64,000 nt of DNA. Source: Lentzea cavernae (GTDB lineage Bacteria; Actinomycetota; Actinomycetes; Mycobacteriales; Pseudonocardiaceae). Of the stretch, positions 1-7,966 are shown piece by piece. The stretch lies in NCBI RefSeq assembly GCF_014653695.1, contig NZ_BNAR01000013.1, positions 62,001 to 126,000 of the forward strand. Direction: 5' to 3'. The notes beneath the pieces were generated by a model. That model did not search any database and was not told the origin of the DNA. It was given only the letters and a program-made list of their open reading frames with translations. How positions within the stretch are numbered: the stretch's first letter is position 1; every line of letters starts with the position of its first letter. A program made the translations under genes and the position numbers.

Positions 1-870
1 GTCGAGCTGCTCAAGGAGGCGCTGCCGCCGCGGTGCGTCGTGGACGGTGAGATCGTGCTCGTCACGCCCGACGGGCTGAGCTTCGACGTCCTGCAGTTGC
101 GGCTGCACCCGGCGGCGTCGCGGGTCAGGAAGCTCTCGGTCGAGACGCCGGCGAGCTTCGTGGCGTTCGACCTGCTGGCGCTGGGCGACTCCGACGTCAC
201 CGGCCTGACGCTGGCCGAGCGGCGGTCCATGCTGGAGAAGGCCGTCACCGAGGTCCCCGGGATCTACCTGACACCGTCCACAGCGGACCCCGAGGTGGCC
301 CAGGACTGGTTCACCCGGTTCGAGGGCGCGGGCTTCGACGGCGTGGTCGTGAAGGCCCTGGACGGCGTCTACGAGCCGGACAAGCGCGTGATGTTCAAGG
401 TGAAGCACGAGCGGACCGCCGACTGCGTGGTCGCGGGCTACCGCCTGCACAAGGACGGCGAGACGGTCGGGTCGCTCGTGCTGGGGCTCTACCAGGACGG
501 TGAGCTGCACAACGTCGGTGTGGCCAGCAGCTTCACCGCGGCGCGGCGGCGGGAGCTCGTCGAGGAGCTGAAGCCGTTGCTCGACCCCGCCGAGCACCCG
601 TGGAGCGCGTGGGCGACGTACGAGGGCCCCGGCATGAACAGCCGGTGGAATCCAGGAAAGCAGCTCCAGGTCGTGCTGCTCGAACCGTCGCGGGTGGCGG
701 AGGTGCGGTACGAGCACGTGCAGGGCGGGCGGTTCCGGCACACCGCACGGCTGGTGCGGTTCCGCGAGGACAAGACACCTTTGGAGTGCACGTACGAGCA
801 ACTCGAAGAAGTGCCACCCGCTGAGCTCGACGCGCTGTTCGGTGAAGCAGAGCGGCGCAGATCAACCTGA
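1..870 (+). CDS. ATP-dependent DNA ligase, LigC-type (3' part; start is outside the window)
   Basis: This would seal DNA nicks through an enzyme-AMP intermediate. The reading frame is open from base 1, so the adenylation lysine motif lies upstream of the window. Visible are VDGEIVL (motif III region), FDGVVVK (motif IV), FKVKHERTADCVVAG (motif V) and a C-terminal OB fold with RHTARLVRFREDK (motif VI). The small OB-ended C terminus without polymerase or nuclease domains fits the stand-alone LigC class (Rv3731-like) rather than LigD. In mycobacteria a LigD-polymerase-like gene sits beside LigC; here two such genes lie about 20 kb to the right. No Ku gene is seen in the window. Confidence 0.88.
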   Translation, partial: VELLKEALPPRCVVDGEIVLVTPDGLSFDVLQLRLHPAASRVRKLSVETPASFVAFDLLALGDSDVTGLTLAERRSMLEKAVTEVPGIYLTPSTADPEVAQDWFTRFEGAGFDGVVVKALDGVYEPDKRVMFKVKHERTADCVVAGYRLHKDGETVGSLVLGLYQDGELHNVGVASSFTAARRRELVEELKPLLDPAEHPWSAWATYEGPGMNSRWNPGKQLQVVLLEPSRVAEVRYEHVQGGRFRHTARLVRFREDKTPLECTYEQLEEVPPAELDALFGEAERRRST

Positions 871-889
871 GAGGCGGGACAATCGAGCC

Positions 890-1489
890 GTGAAGGTGAT
901 CAAGCGGGACGGCACGCACGAGATCGAGATCCAGCGGTCGCGGTTCCTGTGCCACGTCGCCCGTGTCGCCACCGACGCAGAGGCCTCCGATTTCTTCGCT
1001 CGCGTGCGCAAGGAGCACTGGCAGGCCTCGCACAACTGCACGGCTTTCCGGACCACGGACACTCAACGGTCGTCTGACGACGGTGAACCCGCCGGTACCG
1101 CCGGGGTGCCGATGCTGGAGGTGCTGACGCGCCGGGACCTCGTGGACGTCGCGGTCGTCGTCACCCGCTACTACGGCGGGATCAAGCTGGGCGCCGGTGG
1201 CCTGGTCCGGGCGTACGGACGGGCCGTGTCGGAGGCCGTCGACTCGCTGGGCACTCTCACCCGTGAGCGGCACGAGAGCGTGCTTCTGGCCGTGGACCAC
1301 GATCAGGCGGGGAAGCTGGAGAACGCGTTGCGCGCGGCCGGGCACCACGTCGCGGACACCGAGTACGGCCATGACGTCACCTTCACCGTTCTGACGAAGG
1401 ACCCGGAGGCGTTCGAGGTCTGGCTCGCCGCTCAGACCGGCGGTTCGGTGACCGCGATCAGGGGCGAGCCCGTGGACCTCGACAGCTAG
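890..1489 (+). CDS. IMPACT/YigZ family protein (UPF0029)
   Basis: The 199-residue protein has the YigZ/IMPACT N-terminal fold, with RSRFLCHVARV near the start and the signature YYGGIKLGAGGLVRAYGRA. This is followed by a short C-terminal domain of the DUF1949 type. The family's role is poorly defined; eukaryotic IMPACT acts on translational control. I chose GTG at 890 over an upstream ATG at 842 because the latter overlaps the ligase gene and a GAGG motif precedes 890. The gene follows the ligase by about 20 bases and may be co-transcribed with it. Its stop overlaps the stop of the convergent hydrolase gene by four bases. Confidence 0.85.
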   Translation: MKVIKRDGTHEIEIQRSRFLCHVARVATDAEASDFFARVRKEHWQASHNCTAFRTTDTQRSSDDGEPAGTAGVPMLEVLTRRDLVDVAVVVTRYYGGIKLGAGGLVRAYGRAVSEAVDSLGTLTRERHESVLLAVDHDQAGKLENALRAAGHHVADTEYGHDVTFTVLTKDPEAFEVWLAAQTGGSVTAIRGEPVDLDS

Positions 1490-2265
1490 AACTTCTCAGC
1501 CCAGTTCAGGGCGTGGTCGGCGACCTCTTCCCAGCCCTGCGTGCCCATGACGAAGTGCGGGCGGTTCGGGAACTCCTTGATCTCCGTGACCGAGGGCGTC
1601 TTGTAGCGGCGGGCGTTCTCGCGGTTCATCGACGCGGGCACGACGTTGTCGCTCTCGCTCGCGATGAACAGCAACGGCGCGCGGTTGGGGTTCCTGTAGT
1701 CGACCTTCGTCGCGTTGTGCGTGGTGAAGTTCGCGGTCGCGGCCTGCCAGAGCGGACGTCCGGGCGCGGTGATGGCCCACTTCTGCCGCAACGCCTCCGC
1801 GTCGTCCTTCGAGAGGGTGTTCGTGAAGGCGTAGTGCCATTCCTCGGGCGAGAGGGCGACGTTGCGCTTGGCGTTGGCCGGGTTCTTCAGCACCGGGAAC
1901 GCGGCCTTGAGCGACGAGAACGGCAGGCCCAGCGTGCCCTTCGCGGGTGCCGAGTGGATCGCGACACCGGCCTTGCCCAGGCCTCGGTCCAGCAGCTTCT
2001 GGGTGATCAGGCCGCCGAACGAGTGGCCCATGATGATCGCGTCCTCCGCGTTGTTCTCGCGGATGAACTTCTCGACGTGGTCGGTGATCTCGACGACGCC
2101 CAGGCCGTTCGCGACCTCGGGGTGCGCCCTCATCTCGGCGACCTCGCCGTAGCCGGGCCAGGTCGGCGTGAGCACCTCGTGGCCGGCCGCGGTGAACCGC
2201 TCGGCGACGTTCTTCCAGCTGCTCGCGGTGAGCCACAGGCCGTGAACCAGCACGATCTTCGACAT
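1486..2265 (-). CDS. alpha/beta hydrolase
   Basis: A 259-residue alpha/beta-hydrolase of unknown substrate. The nucleophile elbow is GHSFGG with Ser82, preceded by the HGLW oxyanion-type motif near residue 8. The acid is probably the Asp in ASESDNVVP, and the base His is about residue 237 (NRPHF). There is no signal peptide, so it should be cytoplasmic. ATG at 2265 is preferred over an upstream in-frame start at 2370, which would run through the TetR operators. It is divergent from a TetR gene across two operator-like palindromes, so it is very likely the repressor's target. Its substrate may resemble the TetR ligand. Confidence 0.85.
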   Translation of the reverse strand: MSKIVLVHGLWLTASSWKNVAERFTAAGHEVLTPTWPGYGEVAEMRAHPEVANGLGVVEITDHVEKFIRENNAEDAIIMGHSFGGLITQKLLDRGLGKAGVAIHSAPAKGTLGLPFSSLKAAFPVLKNPANAKRNVALSPEEWHYAFTNTLSKDDAEALRQKWAITAPGRPLWQAATANFTTHNATKVDYRNPNRAPLLFIASESDNVVPASMNRENARRYKTPSVTEIKEFPNRPHFVMGTQGWEEVADHALNWAEKF

Positions 2266-2284
2266 TTCCGTCTCCCTCAGCGGT

Positions 2285-2337
2285 GGAGAACGCTCGTTCT
2301 CCGGTGTGTTTGCTACAGTAGAGAACGAACGTTCTCC
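2285..2337. promoter_or_regulatory. twin TetR operators between hydrolase and TetR genes
   Basis: Two identical half-site dyads, GAGAACG-N2-CGTTCTC, sit at 2286-2301 and 2321-2336, with centres 35 bp apart. They fill the divergent promoter region between the hydrolase start (2265) and the TetR start (2357). Autoregulation plus control of the hydrolase is the simple reading. Confidence 0.75.
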
Positions 2338-2356
2338 ACGGCAAGGGGTAGCTGAA

Positions 2357-2911
2357 GTGACGACGGACACAGAGGTTCGCGAGAGGGTTCTGGAGGCCGC
2401 TGACCGGCTGTTCTACGCGAAGAGCGCGCACGCGGTCGGCATGGACGAGCTGCGCGCGGAGGCGGGCGTCTCGTTGAAGAAGCTCTACTCGCTCTTCGAC
2501 GGCAAGGACGCGCTCGTCGAGGAGGTGCTGCGCCGGCGGGAGGAGGCGATCACCGCCGAGACGATGAAGTACGTGCTGCGCGCGTCGTCACCGCAGGAGC
2601 AGGTCCTCGCGGTCTTCGACTGGATGGCGGACTCGTCGGGCACGACCGACTTCCGCGGGTGCGCGTTCATCAACTCCTACGCGGAGCTGGGGCCGTCCTC
2701 CGACCGGGTCACGGCCGTCGTGCGCCACCAGAAGTCCGGCGTGCGGGGCGCGATCGCGGCAATGGTCGAGGCGATGGGCAAGCCGGAGTGGGTGGCGGAC
2801 TCGATCTTCCTGCTGTTCGAGGGCGCGATGACGAACACGGCGATCACGGTGTCGTCGGAACCGGCGCGGCAGGCCCGGAAGGCGGCACGCTTCCTGCTGG
2901 AGTCCACATAG
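2357..2911 (+). CDS. TetR/AcrR family transcriptional regulator
   Basis: A 184-residue TetR-type repressor. The N-terminal helix-turn-helix covers about residues 8-50, including RERVLEAADRLF and the recognition segment VSLKKLYSLFDGKDALV. The C-terminal helical ligand pocket is of the TetR_C type, with the conserved-looking FRGCAFINSYAELG region. GTG at 2357 is preceded by AAGGGG; the longer reading from 2306 would place the start inside the operators. It is divergent from the hydrolase gene and ends at a strong hairpin shared with the convergent GH3 gene. Confidence 0.88.
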   Translation: MTTDTEVRERVLEAADRLFYAKSAHAVGMDELRAEAGVSLKKLYSLFDGKDALVEEVLRRREEAITAETMKYVLRASSPQEQVLAVFDWMADSSGTTDFRGCAFINSYAELGPSSDRVTAVVRHQKSGVRGAIAAMVEAMGKPEWVADSIFLLFEGAMTNTAITVSSEPARQARKAARFLLEST

Positions 2912-2913
2912 GA

Positions 2914-2947
2914 ACGCGCCCCCGCCGGTGTGTCGGCAGGGGCGCGT
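2914..2947. terminator. bidirectional hairpin terminator
   Basis: The arms ACGCGCCCCCGCCG and CGGCAGGGGCGCGT pair with a single mismatch around a six-base loop. The hairpin lies exactly between the convergent TetR and GH3 genes, so it can serve both. Confidence 0.7.
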
Positions 2948-2959
2948 CCGGTCATGTTC

Positions 2960-5572
2960 CTACGTGCAGGGCAGTGCGTCCGGGTCGGCGCCCGCCTTGG
3001 GCACCCACCGGATGTTCGCGAACGAGGCCTGGAAGGCGCCGTCCGTGTAGACCAGGAACGGCGTGTTGACGCTCTCCAGGTCCAGTCCCTTGTTGGAGAA
3101 GCAGGAGACCGGGATCTTGACGGTCGACTTCTGCCCGACGGGGAGGTCTCGGAACGCCTGCGTGGCATCGATCTCGGCCATGCACGGGTACTGGCAGTGC
3201 GAGCTGATCACCGTGCGGTTGGCCGGGGCCTGGTGCACGATCACGTCGAACTGGATGGCGGCGTTGGCGTTGCCGTAACCGCGGAGGTCGCTGACCGCCG
3301 GGCTCTGCAGGTACACCTGTGCGGGGCCGGTACCGGTCCACGTCGTCTTGAGCGCGTCCTGCTGGACGTTGACGTCGGACTGCACGACGTTGATCTCGGC
3401 GTGCGAGGCCTGGCCGTCGGGCCCGACCACGGTGCCGCCCCAGTTCTCCGCCGAACCGATCATGCTCTGGTACGGCGCGATGTCGGTGCGGTTGAAGATC
3501 TCCAGGTCGTCGGTCGCGGTGCCACCGCCACCACCGGAGCACAGGACGCCGGGGCTCGTCTCGTCGAGCTTGCCGACGCGGCCGGTCTCCCAGTCGCGCA
3601 GGCCGTAGCCCAGCTTGAACAGGGGCTTCTTCGCGGCCTCACCGGGCAGCGCCGGGCAGGCCTCGCCGGGCCACGAGTAGGACAGCTTGCCGCTGAACCC
3701 GTTGTGGCGTCCCCTGATCAGCAGGTCGGCGATGCCGCCGCCCTCGGAGCCGGGCAGCCAGGCCGCGACGAACGCGTCGGAGCGGTTGATCTCCTTGTTC
3801 ATGTACAGCGCGCGGCCACCGACGTAGACGGTGATGACCGGCTTGCCCTTGCCGGACACCTTGTCCAGCACGGCGATGTCCTGCGGCTGCAGGCGAGCGG
3901 CCTCGAAGGAGCGCTTGCCGAGGTCGCCCACGCCCTCCGCGTACGGCGTCTCACCGATCACGGCGATGACGGCGTCGAACTGGCTCGGGTCCACACCGTC
4001 GGCGGTCTCGGCGAACGTGACGTTGGAGGTGCCCAGGGTGTCCTGGATGCCCTTGAGGATGCTGGTGGCGTTGGGGAAGTCGGCGTTGGTGTTGCCGGTG
4101 CCCTGCCAGGACAGCGTCCAGCCACCGGTCTGGTTGCCGATGTTGTCGGCGCTCTTGCCGACCACGAGCACCTTGCTGCGCTTGGACAGCGGCAGCACGC
4201 GCTTCTCGTTCTTCAGCAGCACGGCGGACTCGCGCACGGCCTCGCGGGCGAGTTCCTTGTGCTGCAGGGCCTTCTGCTCACCCGCGTGCTCGCGCAGCGA
4301 CGGCTTCTTGGCCTCGAACACACCGGCGCGCAACTTGACGCGCAGGATGCGGGTCACCGCGTCGTCGATGCGGGCCATCGGGATCTCACCGGCGTTGACC
4401 TGGGCGATCGTGTTGGTGATGAGCGCCTTCCAGTCGTTCGGCACCATGAGGACGTCCAGGCCGGCGTTGATCGCCGCGGCACAGCTGCCGTTCGTGCAGC
4501 CGGTGACCTGGCCGTGGCCGTTCCAGTCGCCGACGAGCAGGCCGTCGAAGCCCATCTTCTCCTTGAGGATGCCGGTCTGCACGTACTTGGAACCGTGCAC
4601 CTTGCCCTCCTGGATGACGTCGTTCGTCCAGCTGTTGAACGAGATCATCACCGACTGCGCACCCGCGGCGAGGGCACCGTAGTAGCCCTGGCCGTGAATG
4701 TTGATCATGTCCTTCTCGGACGAGGCGTTGACGCCCTGGTCCTTGCCGCCGGTCGTGCCGCCGTCACCGATGAAGTGCTTGGCGGTGGCGATCACGCCGT
4801 CCTCGCCGATGCGCTTCTTCGCGTTGTCCTGCAAGCCCTTCACGGCCTCGTAGCCGTAGGCGCGCGTGATGCGCGGGTCCTCGGAGAAGCCCTCGTACGT
4901 GCGACCCCACCGGTCGTCCTGCACGACGGCCAGCGTCGGCGCGAACGCCCAGTCCTGCCCCGTGGCCCGAATCTGCTCGGCCGTGGCGGCGTTGATGTCG
5001 CGGATGAGGCACGGGTCCTGCGTCGCACCGAGACCGATGTTGTGCGGGAAAACCGTTGCGCCGTAAACGTTGTTGTTGCCGTGCACGGCGTCGATGCCCC
5101 AGATGACGGGGATCTTGGTGCGCGACTGCTTCGACGCCTCGAAGAAGGTGTCGGCGAGCGCGAGCCACTCCTGCGGCGTCGCGTTCTTCTTCGCACCCGG
5201 CCAGCTACCGCCACCGTTGAGGATCGTGCCGAACCCGTAGTTCTTGACGTCCTCGGCCGTGATCGCGGAGATCTCGGGCTGCGTCATCTGGCCGACCTTC
5301 TCGGCCAGCGTCATGTCCTTGAGGATCGCCTTGATGCGCGCCTCGTCCTTGCGGTCACCCTTGAGCTGGCTCTCGACCTTCGGCCAGTCCTTGAGCTCCG
5401 GCAGGGACTTCTCGATGCGAGCGCAGCCGTTCTGCGTCTTGGGCTGCCCGATGACCGTCTGCTTCGGCGGCTTCGGCGGCCAGTGCTGCGCGTCCTGCGC
5501 CACGGCCGCCGAGGTCGTGCCGGCGGCGAGCGTCAGCCCCAGCACTGCGGCGAGAGTGCTTCTCCAATGCAT
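2960..5572 (-). CDS. secreted glycoside hydrolase family 3 beta-glucosidase
   Basis: An 870-residue exported GH3 enzyme, probably an exo-acting beta-glucosidase on cello- or other beta-gluco-oligosaccharides. The signal peptide runs to about residue 25 (AAVA before QDAQ). The GH3 N-terminal barrel contains WGIDAVHGNNN, KHFIGDGG (Lys/His 265-266) and the nucleophile Asp349 in LLVGDWNGHG. A GH3 C-terminal domain follows, then a roughly 200-residue beta-rich tail like the ExoP-type galactose-binding module. ATG at 5572 is preferred because GAGG sits 8-10 bases upstream; a TTG at 5587 is possible. A CebR-like box lies 38 bases before the start, suggesting cellobiose-responsive repression. Confidence 0.9.
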   Translation of the reverse strand: MHWRSTLAAVLGLTLAAGTTSAAVAQDAQHWPPKPPKQTVIGQPKTQNGCARIEKSLPELKDWPKVESQLKGDRKDEARIKAILKDMTLAEKVGQMTQPEISAITAEDVKNYGFGTILNGGGSWPGAKKNATPQEWLALADTFFEASKQSRTKIPVIWGIDAVHGNNNVYGATVFPHNIGLGATQDPCLIRDINAATAEQIRATGQDWAFAPTLAVVQDDRWGRTYEGFSEDPRITRAYGYEAVKGLQDNAKKRIGEDGVIATAKHFIGDGGTTGGKDQGVNASSEKDMINIHGQGYYGALAAGAQSVMISFNSWTNDVIQEGKVHGSKYVQTGILKEKMGFDGLLVGDWNGHGQVTGCTNGSCAAAINAGLDVLMVPNDWKALITNTIAQVNAGEIPMARIDDAVTRILRVKLRAGVFEAKKPSLREHAGEQKALQHKELAREAVRESAVLLKNEKRVLPLSKRSKVLVVGKSADNIGNQTGGWTLSWQGTGNTNADFPNATSILKGIQDTLGTSNVTFAETADGVDPSQFDAVIAVIGETPYAEGVGDLGKRSFEAARLQPQDIAVLDKVSGKGKPVITVYVGGRALYMNKEINRSDAFVAAWLPGSEGGGIADLLIRGRHNGFSGKLSYSWPGEACPALPGEAAKKPLFKLGYGLRDWETGRVGKLDETSPGVLCSGGGGGTATDDLEIFNRTDIAPYQSMIGSAENWGGTVVGPDGQASHAEINVVQSDVNVQQDALKTTWTGTGPAQVYLQSPAVSDLRGYGNANAAIQFDVIVHQAPANRTVISSHCQYPCMAEIDATQAFRDLPVGQKSTVKIPVSCFSNKGLDLESVNTPFLVYTDGAFQASFANIRWVPKAGADPDALPCT

Positions 5573-5609
5573 GCCGCCGATCCTCAACGGCGTGTTACGT
5601 CCGCGTCAA

Positions 5610-5623
5610 TGGGAACGCTCTCA
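5610..5623. promoter_or_regulatory. CebR/CelR-like operator upstream of GH3 gene
   Basis: TGGGAACGCTCTCA matches the Streptomyces CebR / Thermobifida CelR operator TGGGAGCGCTCCCA at 12 of 14 positions. It sits just upstream of the beta-glucosidase start on the minus strand, where a LacI-family repressor would block transcription. Confidence 0.65.
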
Positions 5624-5682
5624 CGACTTTGTTCCGGAAACTCTTTGGACGAAGTTCTCATACCGGGCTTGTGTGGTTGTGT

Positions 5683-5711
5683 GGGGTTTTGAGGGGGATT
5701 TGGGGGTGGGG
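5683..5711 (+). other. G-quadruplex motif
   Basis: Four G-runs of 4, 5, 5 and 4 bases, separated by loops of 6, 4 and 1 bases, satisfy the canonical G4 pattern with four tetrads possible. It is on the plus strand, which is the template strand for the GH3 gene starting about 110 bases away. Confidence 0.65.
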
Positions 5712-5863
5712 TTGTTCGCTGGGGGCGCTGGCGGGTCGGCTTGGGTTGGCTGGTGCCGGTTCCAGCGGGGTGGTCGCCTTGGTTGGCGGATGGTCACCTT
5801 GCTCGGGTGGTTGCGTGGGCCTGTGACGAGCCGGTGCCGGTCATCGCCGCTTCGCGACGATCG

Positions 5864-5984
5864 CGATTGGGGCTTGACTTCGGGGCCCTTGTGAGGCCCT
5901 GGATCGGCCTGAAAAAGCTGGGCATCGAGGAGCCCAGCCGATCCATCAGTGTAGGGCCTCACACCCGAAGTCAAGCCCCAATCG
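5864..5984. repeat. long nested inverted repeat (121 bp)
   Basis: A perfect 21-base outer arm (5864-5884 with 5964-5984) encloses further paired segments. These are GTGAGGCCCT (5891-5900) with AGGGCCTCAC (5953-5962), GGATCGGC (5901-5908) with GCCGATCC (5937-5944), and an inner GCTGGGC/GCCCAGC hairpin. The size and nesting fit a dispersed palindromic element or a structured RNA rather than a simple terminator. It could still terminate the minus-strand YdcF-like gene ending at 6069. Confidence 0.75.
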
Positions 5985-6068
5985 CCGTCGTGGTTGCGTT
6001 ATCACCGCTGGTCAGGGCGGCAGAGGTATGCACGCCTCGGCTTCGCCATTGCGTTGAGCCCCAGCGGT

Positions 6069-6728
6069 CTACAGGTGCAGCATGCGGCTGTCGAACCCTG
6101 CTGCAACAAGTCGGTCATAGGCGGCGGACACGTCGGCCGGCACGTCCTGTTCCACCGCGAAGCCGTGCTTCGGGTACTCCACGACCCGTTGCAGATCCCC
6201 GACGAGCATGTCGATGACGAGCTTCTCGTCGCCGATCGAGCGGACGTAGTCGGCGAACTTCAGCGGCTCCGAGGCGCAGACGACCTCGACCTCCGGCCAC
6301 AGCTTCCGGCACGTCGCGTAGGCGCGGCGTTCCATGTACGGCTTCGAGATGAGCAGCACCGAGTCGGGCTCGTGACCGTGCGCCGACAGCAGCGCACGCG
6401 ACAGCGACACGTTCTGGCCGGTGTTGCCCGCCAGAGTTTCGACCAGGACAGCGCTGTCAGGCACTCCGAGGCGCAGGGCGTGCTCGCGGTAATGCACTGC
6501 TTCCCCGTGAGGGAACCGTGCGGCCGTCGTCGGACTGTTGCCTCCGGTGAACACGAGCAACGGGAACAACCCTGCGCGGTACAGCTCGGCGGCGAAGGCG
6601 GCGACGCCGAGGTCGTGGCTGCCGAGGCCGATGGCGACGTCGACGGGACGCGGTTCGTGGTTCATCTGGTGGTAGTCCCAGATGGTCTCCGCGTCGCGCC
6701 ATTGCTCGTCGCTGATCCGCTGGCTCAC
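6069..6728 (-). CDS. YdcF/ElyC-like DUF218 protein
   Basis: A 219-residue protein of the DUF218 (YdcF/SanA-related) fold. Characteristic segments are VDVAIGLGSHDLG, LLVFTGGNSPTT, LVETLAGNTGQNV and LLISKPYMERRAYATC. The last of these matches the glycine- and threonine-rich core thought to bind a nucleotide-like ligand. There is no membrane segment, unlike envelope members such as ElyC, so it is probably a cytosolic YdcF-type protein of unknown reaction. The start is GTG at 6728, with AGGAG nine bases upstream. It follows the XRE-TPR regulator on the same strand by about a dozen bases and is probably co-transcribed. Confidence 0.8.
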   Translation of the reverse strand: MSQRISDEQWRDAETIWDYHQMNHEPRPVDVAIGLGSHDLGVAAFAAELYRAGLFPLLVFTGGNSPTTAARFPHGEAVHYREHALRLGVPDSAVLVETLAGNTGQNVSLSRALLSAHGHEPDSVLLISKPYMERRAYATCRKLWPEVEVVCASEPLKFADYVRSIGDEKLVIDMLVGDLQRVVEYPKHGFAVEQDVPADVSAAYDRLVAAGFDSRMLHL

Positions 6729-6740
6729 GGTTGTGCGCTC

Positions 6741-7814
6741 CTAGTTCACGTGCTCGAAGGCGCTTCGAATGGTCTCGATGCTGGCTAGTTGGTGGGACAT
6801 GTCGAACGTACGTGACGTCTCGGCGGCCTCATCGAGCAGCTGAAGCCCGCCGTCCGAGGTCGCGCGGTCGGAGAGCAGGATGTGGGCGTGGGCCGTCTGC
6901 AGGCGGACGCGCTGCATCGGGGAGTCCGAGCGGTTCGCGAGTGCGACATCGATGTAGCGCAGCGCCACGGTGAGTGCGCCGGCACCACGGTGCGCGAGAG
7001 CCATCTTCTGATGTGCGACCGACCAGTCGTCTGGCTCTTCGAGCTGCTCGAAACGACGGATCGCCTCCGCCATGACCGCCACCGCGTGGTCGTTGGAGCC
7101 CTTCTTGCTCAGAGCTGTGCCCACCCACAGAAGAGCGCGTGTTCGGTCGCGAGGGCTGAGGCGGGAGTCTCCGGCGAGGACCTCGTACCTGCGCGCCGCG
7201 AGATCGAGCCGTCCGTTCATCTCCTCCACGACCGCGAGTGACAACTCGACCTGCGCTGCCCGCCGTGGCACACCCAGGTCGTGGAAGAACTGGTGCGCGG
7301 AACGGTAGGTGTGCGAAGCCGACAGAGGCCCGTGGACGTCGCCCCTGTCTCGCTGCAGGTCCCCGAGCAACACCAACGATCGGGCGTGCAGGTGCAGGCC
7401 GTGCCGGTCGAGCTCCGTCGGCGTGAAGCGCCGCAGCCAGCGGTCGACGAGGCTGCCCGCGAACTCGAAGTCCTGCTGGGCCAGGCATGCCGCCGCACGT
7501 CCCAGGTCGTCGGTCCAGGTCTCGTAGTCCCATTCCCTCGGACCGCTTCGGTAGTAGTCCCGCACCGGCACTTCGCCGTCCTGCCGCAGCAACAGCTCGA
7601 AGCGCTGCTTGGCTTCCGGATCCGCGGTGGACAGGGCGGTGTCCAGGATGGACTGCATGAACGGCCTCGGCGTGGTCCGGCTGCCGAGCGACTCCCACTT
7701 GGTGACGGTGCGAACACCGACACCGAGACGCTCCGCGAAGGCACGAACGCTGAGACGCAACGCGCGGCGAAGCGCACGTGCTTCACGGCCTGTCCAATGT
7801 GCCAGCGACCCCAT
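6741..7814 (-). CDS. XRE-family HTH regulator with TPR-like C-terminal domain
   Basis: A 357-residue regulator. The N-terminal Cro/CI-type helix-turn-helix lies at about residues 10-40 (VRAFAERLGVGVRTVTKWES). The remainder is helical with tetratricopeptide-like repeats, for example ACLAQQDFEFAGSLVDRWL and ALRYIDVALANR. ATG at 7814 has GGAGGT six bases upstream, which rules out the upstream in-frame start at 7946. Such regulators often sense peptides or partner proteins through the TPR part. It is divergent from the CxxCH-tailed protein and phosphotransferase genes, which are the likely targets. Confidence 0.82.
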   Translation of the reverse strand: MGSLAHWTGREARALRRALRLSVRAFAERLGVGVRTVTKWESLGSRTTPRPFMQSILDTALSTADPEAKQRFELLLRQDGEVPVRDYYRSGPREWDYETWTDDLGRAAACLAQQDFEFAGSLVDRWLRRFTPTELDRHGLHLHARSLVLLGDLQRDRGDVHGPLSASHTYRSAHQFFHDLGVPRRAAQVELSLAVVEEMNGRLDLAARRYEVLAGDSRLSPRDRTRALLWVGTALSKKGSNDHAVAVMAEAIRRFEQLEEPDDWSVAHQKMALAHRGAGALTVALRYIDVALANRSDSPMQRVRLQTAHAHILLSDRATSDGGLQLLDEAAETSRTFDMSHQLASIETIRSAFEHVN

Positions 7815-7966
7815 GTCCGTGACCTCCCACAGCCAATGGAACCAGGCGGGCACGTGCAGGTGCGCTGCAAGTGCCACGGAAGTGCCACACCGGTTCGTTC
7901 CCCGAAAGACCGGCTGGGACCAGGCTTCTGACAGGCAGCACCACAACCGAAGGTCAGGAGAAGCCG

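Larger units (their letters stand above)
5588..6068. other. gene-free 480-bp region with G-runs and a long inverted repeat
   Basis: No convincing gene is present. The left part (about 5670-5830) is unusually G/T-rich on the plus strand. The open frame on the minus strand (5621-5974) encodes only a proline/threonine-rich low-complexity product and looks spurious. The region contains the CebR-like box, a G-quadruplex motif and a nested palindrome, listed separately. Confidence 0.6.

Noticed and set aside
2930..5692. A 920-codon plus-strand frame over the GH3 gene
   Set aside because: It is an antisense shadow of the GH3 gene, with low-complexity Arg/Val/Gly-rich composition and no domain. High-GC genes commonly leave such open frames on the other strand.
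5621..5974. 117-residue Pro/Thr-rich minus-strand protein
   Set aside because: It covers the G-run segment and one side of the palindrome, and its composition follows from that base skew. No ribosome site is evident.
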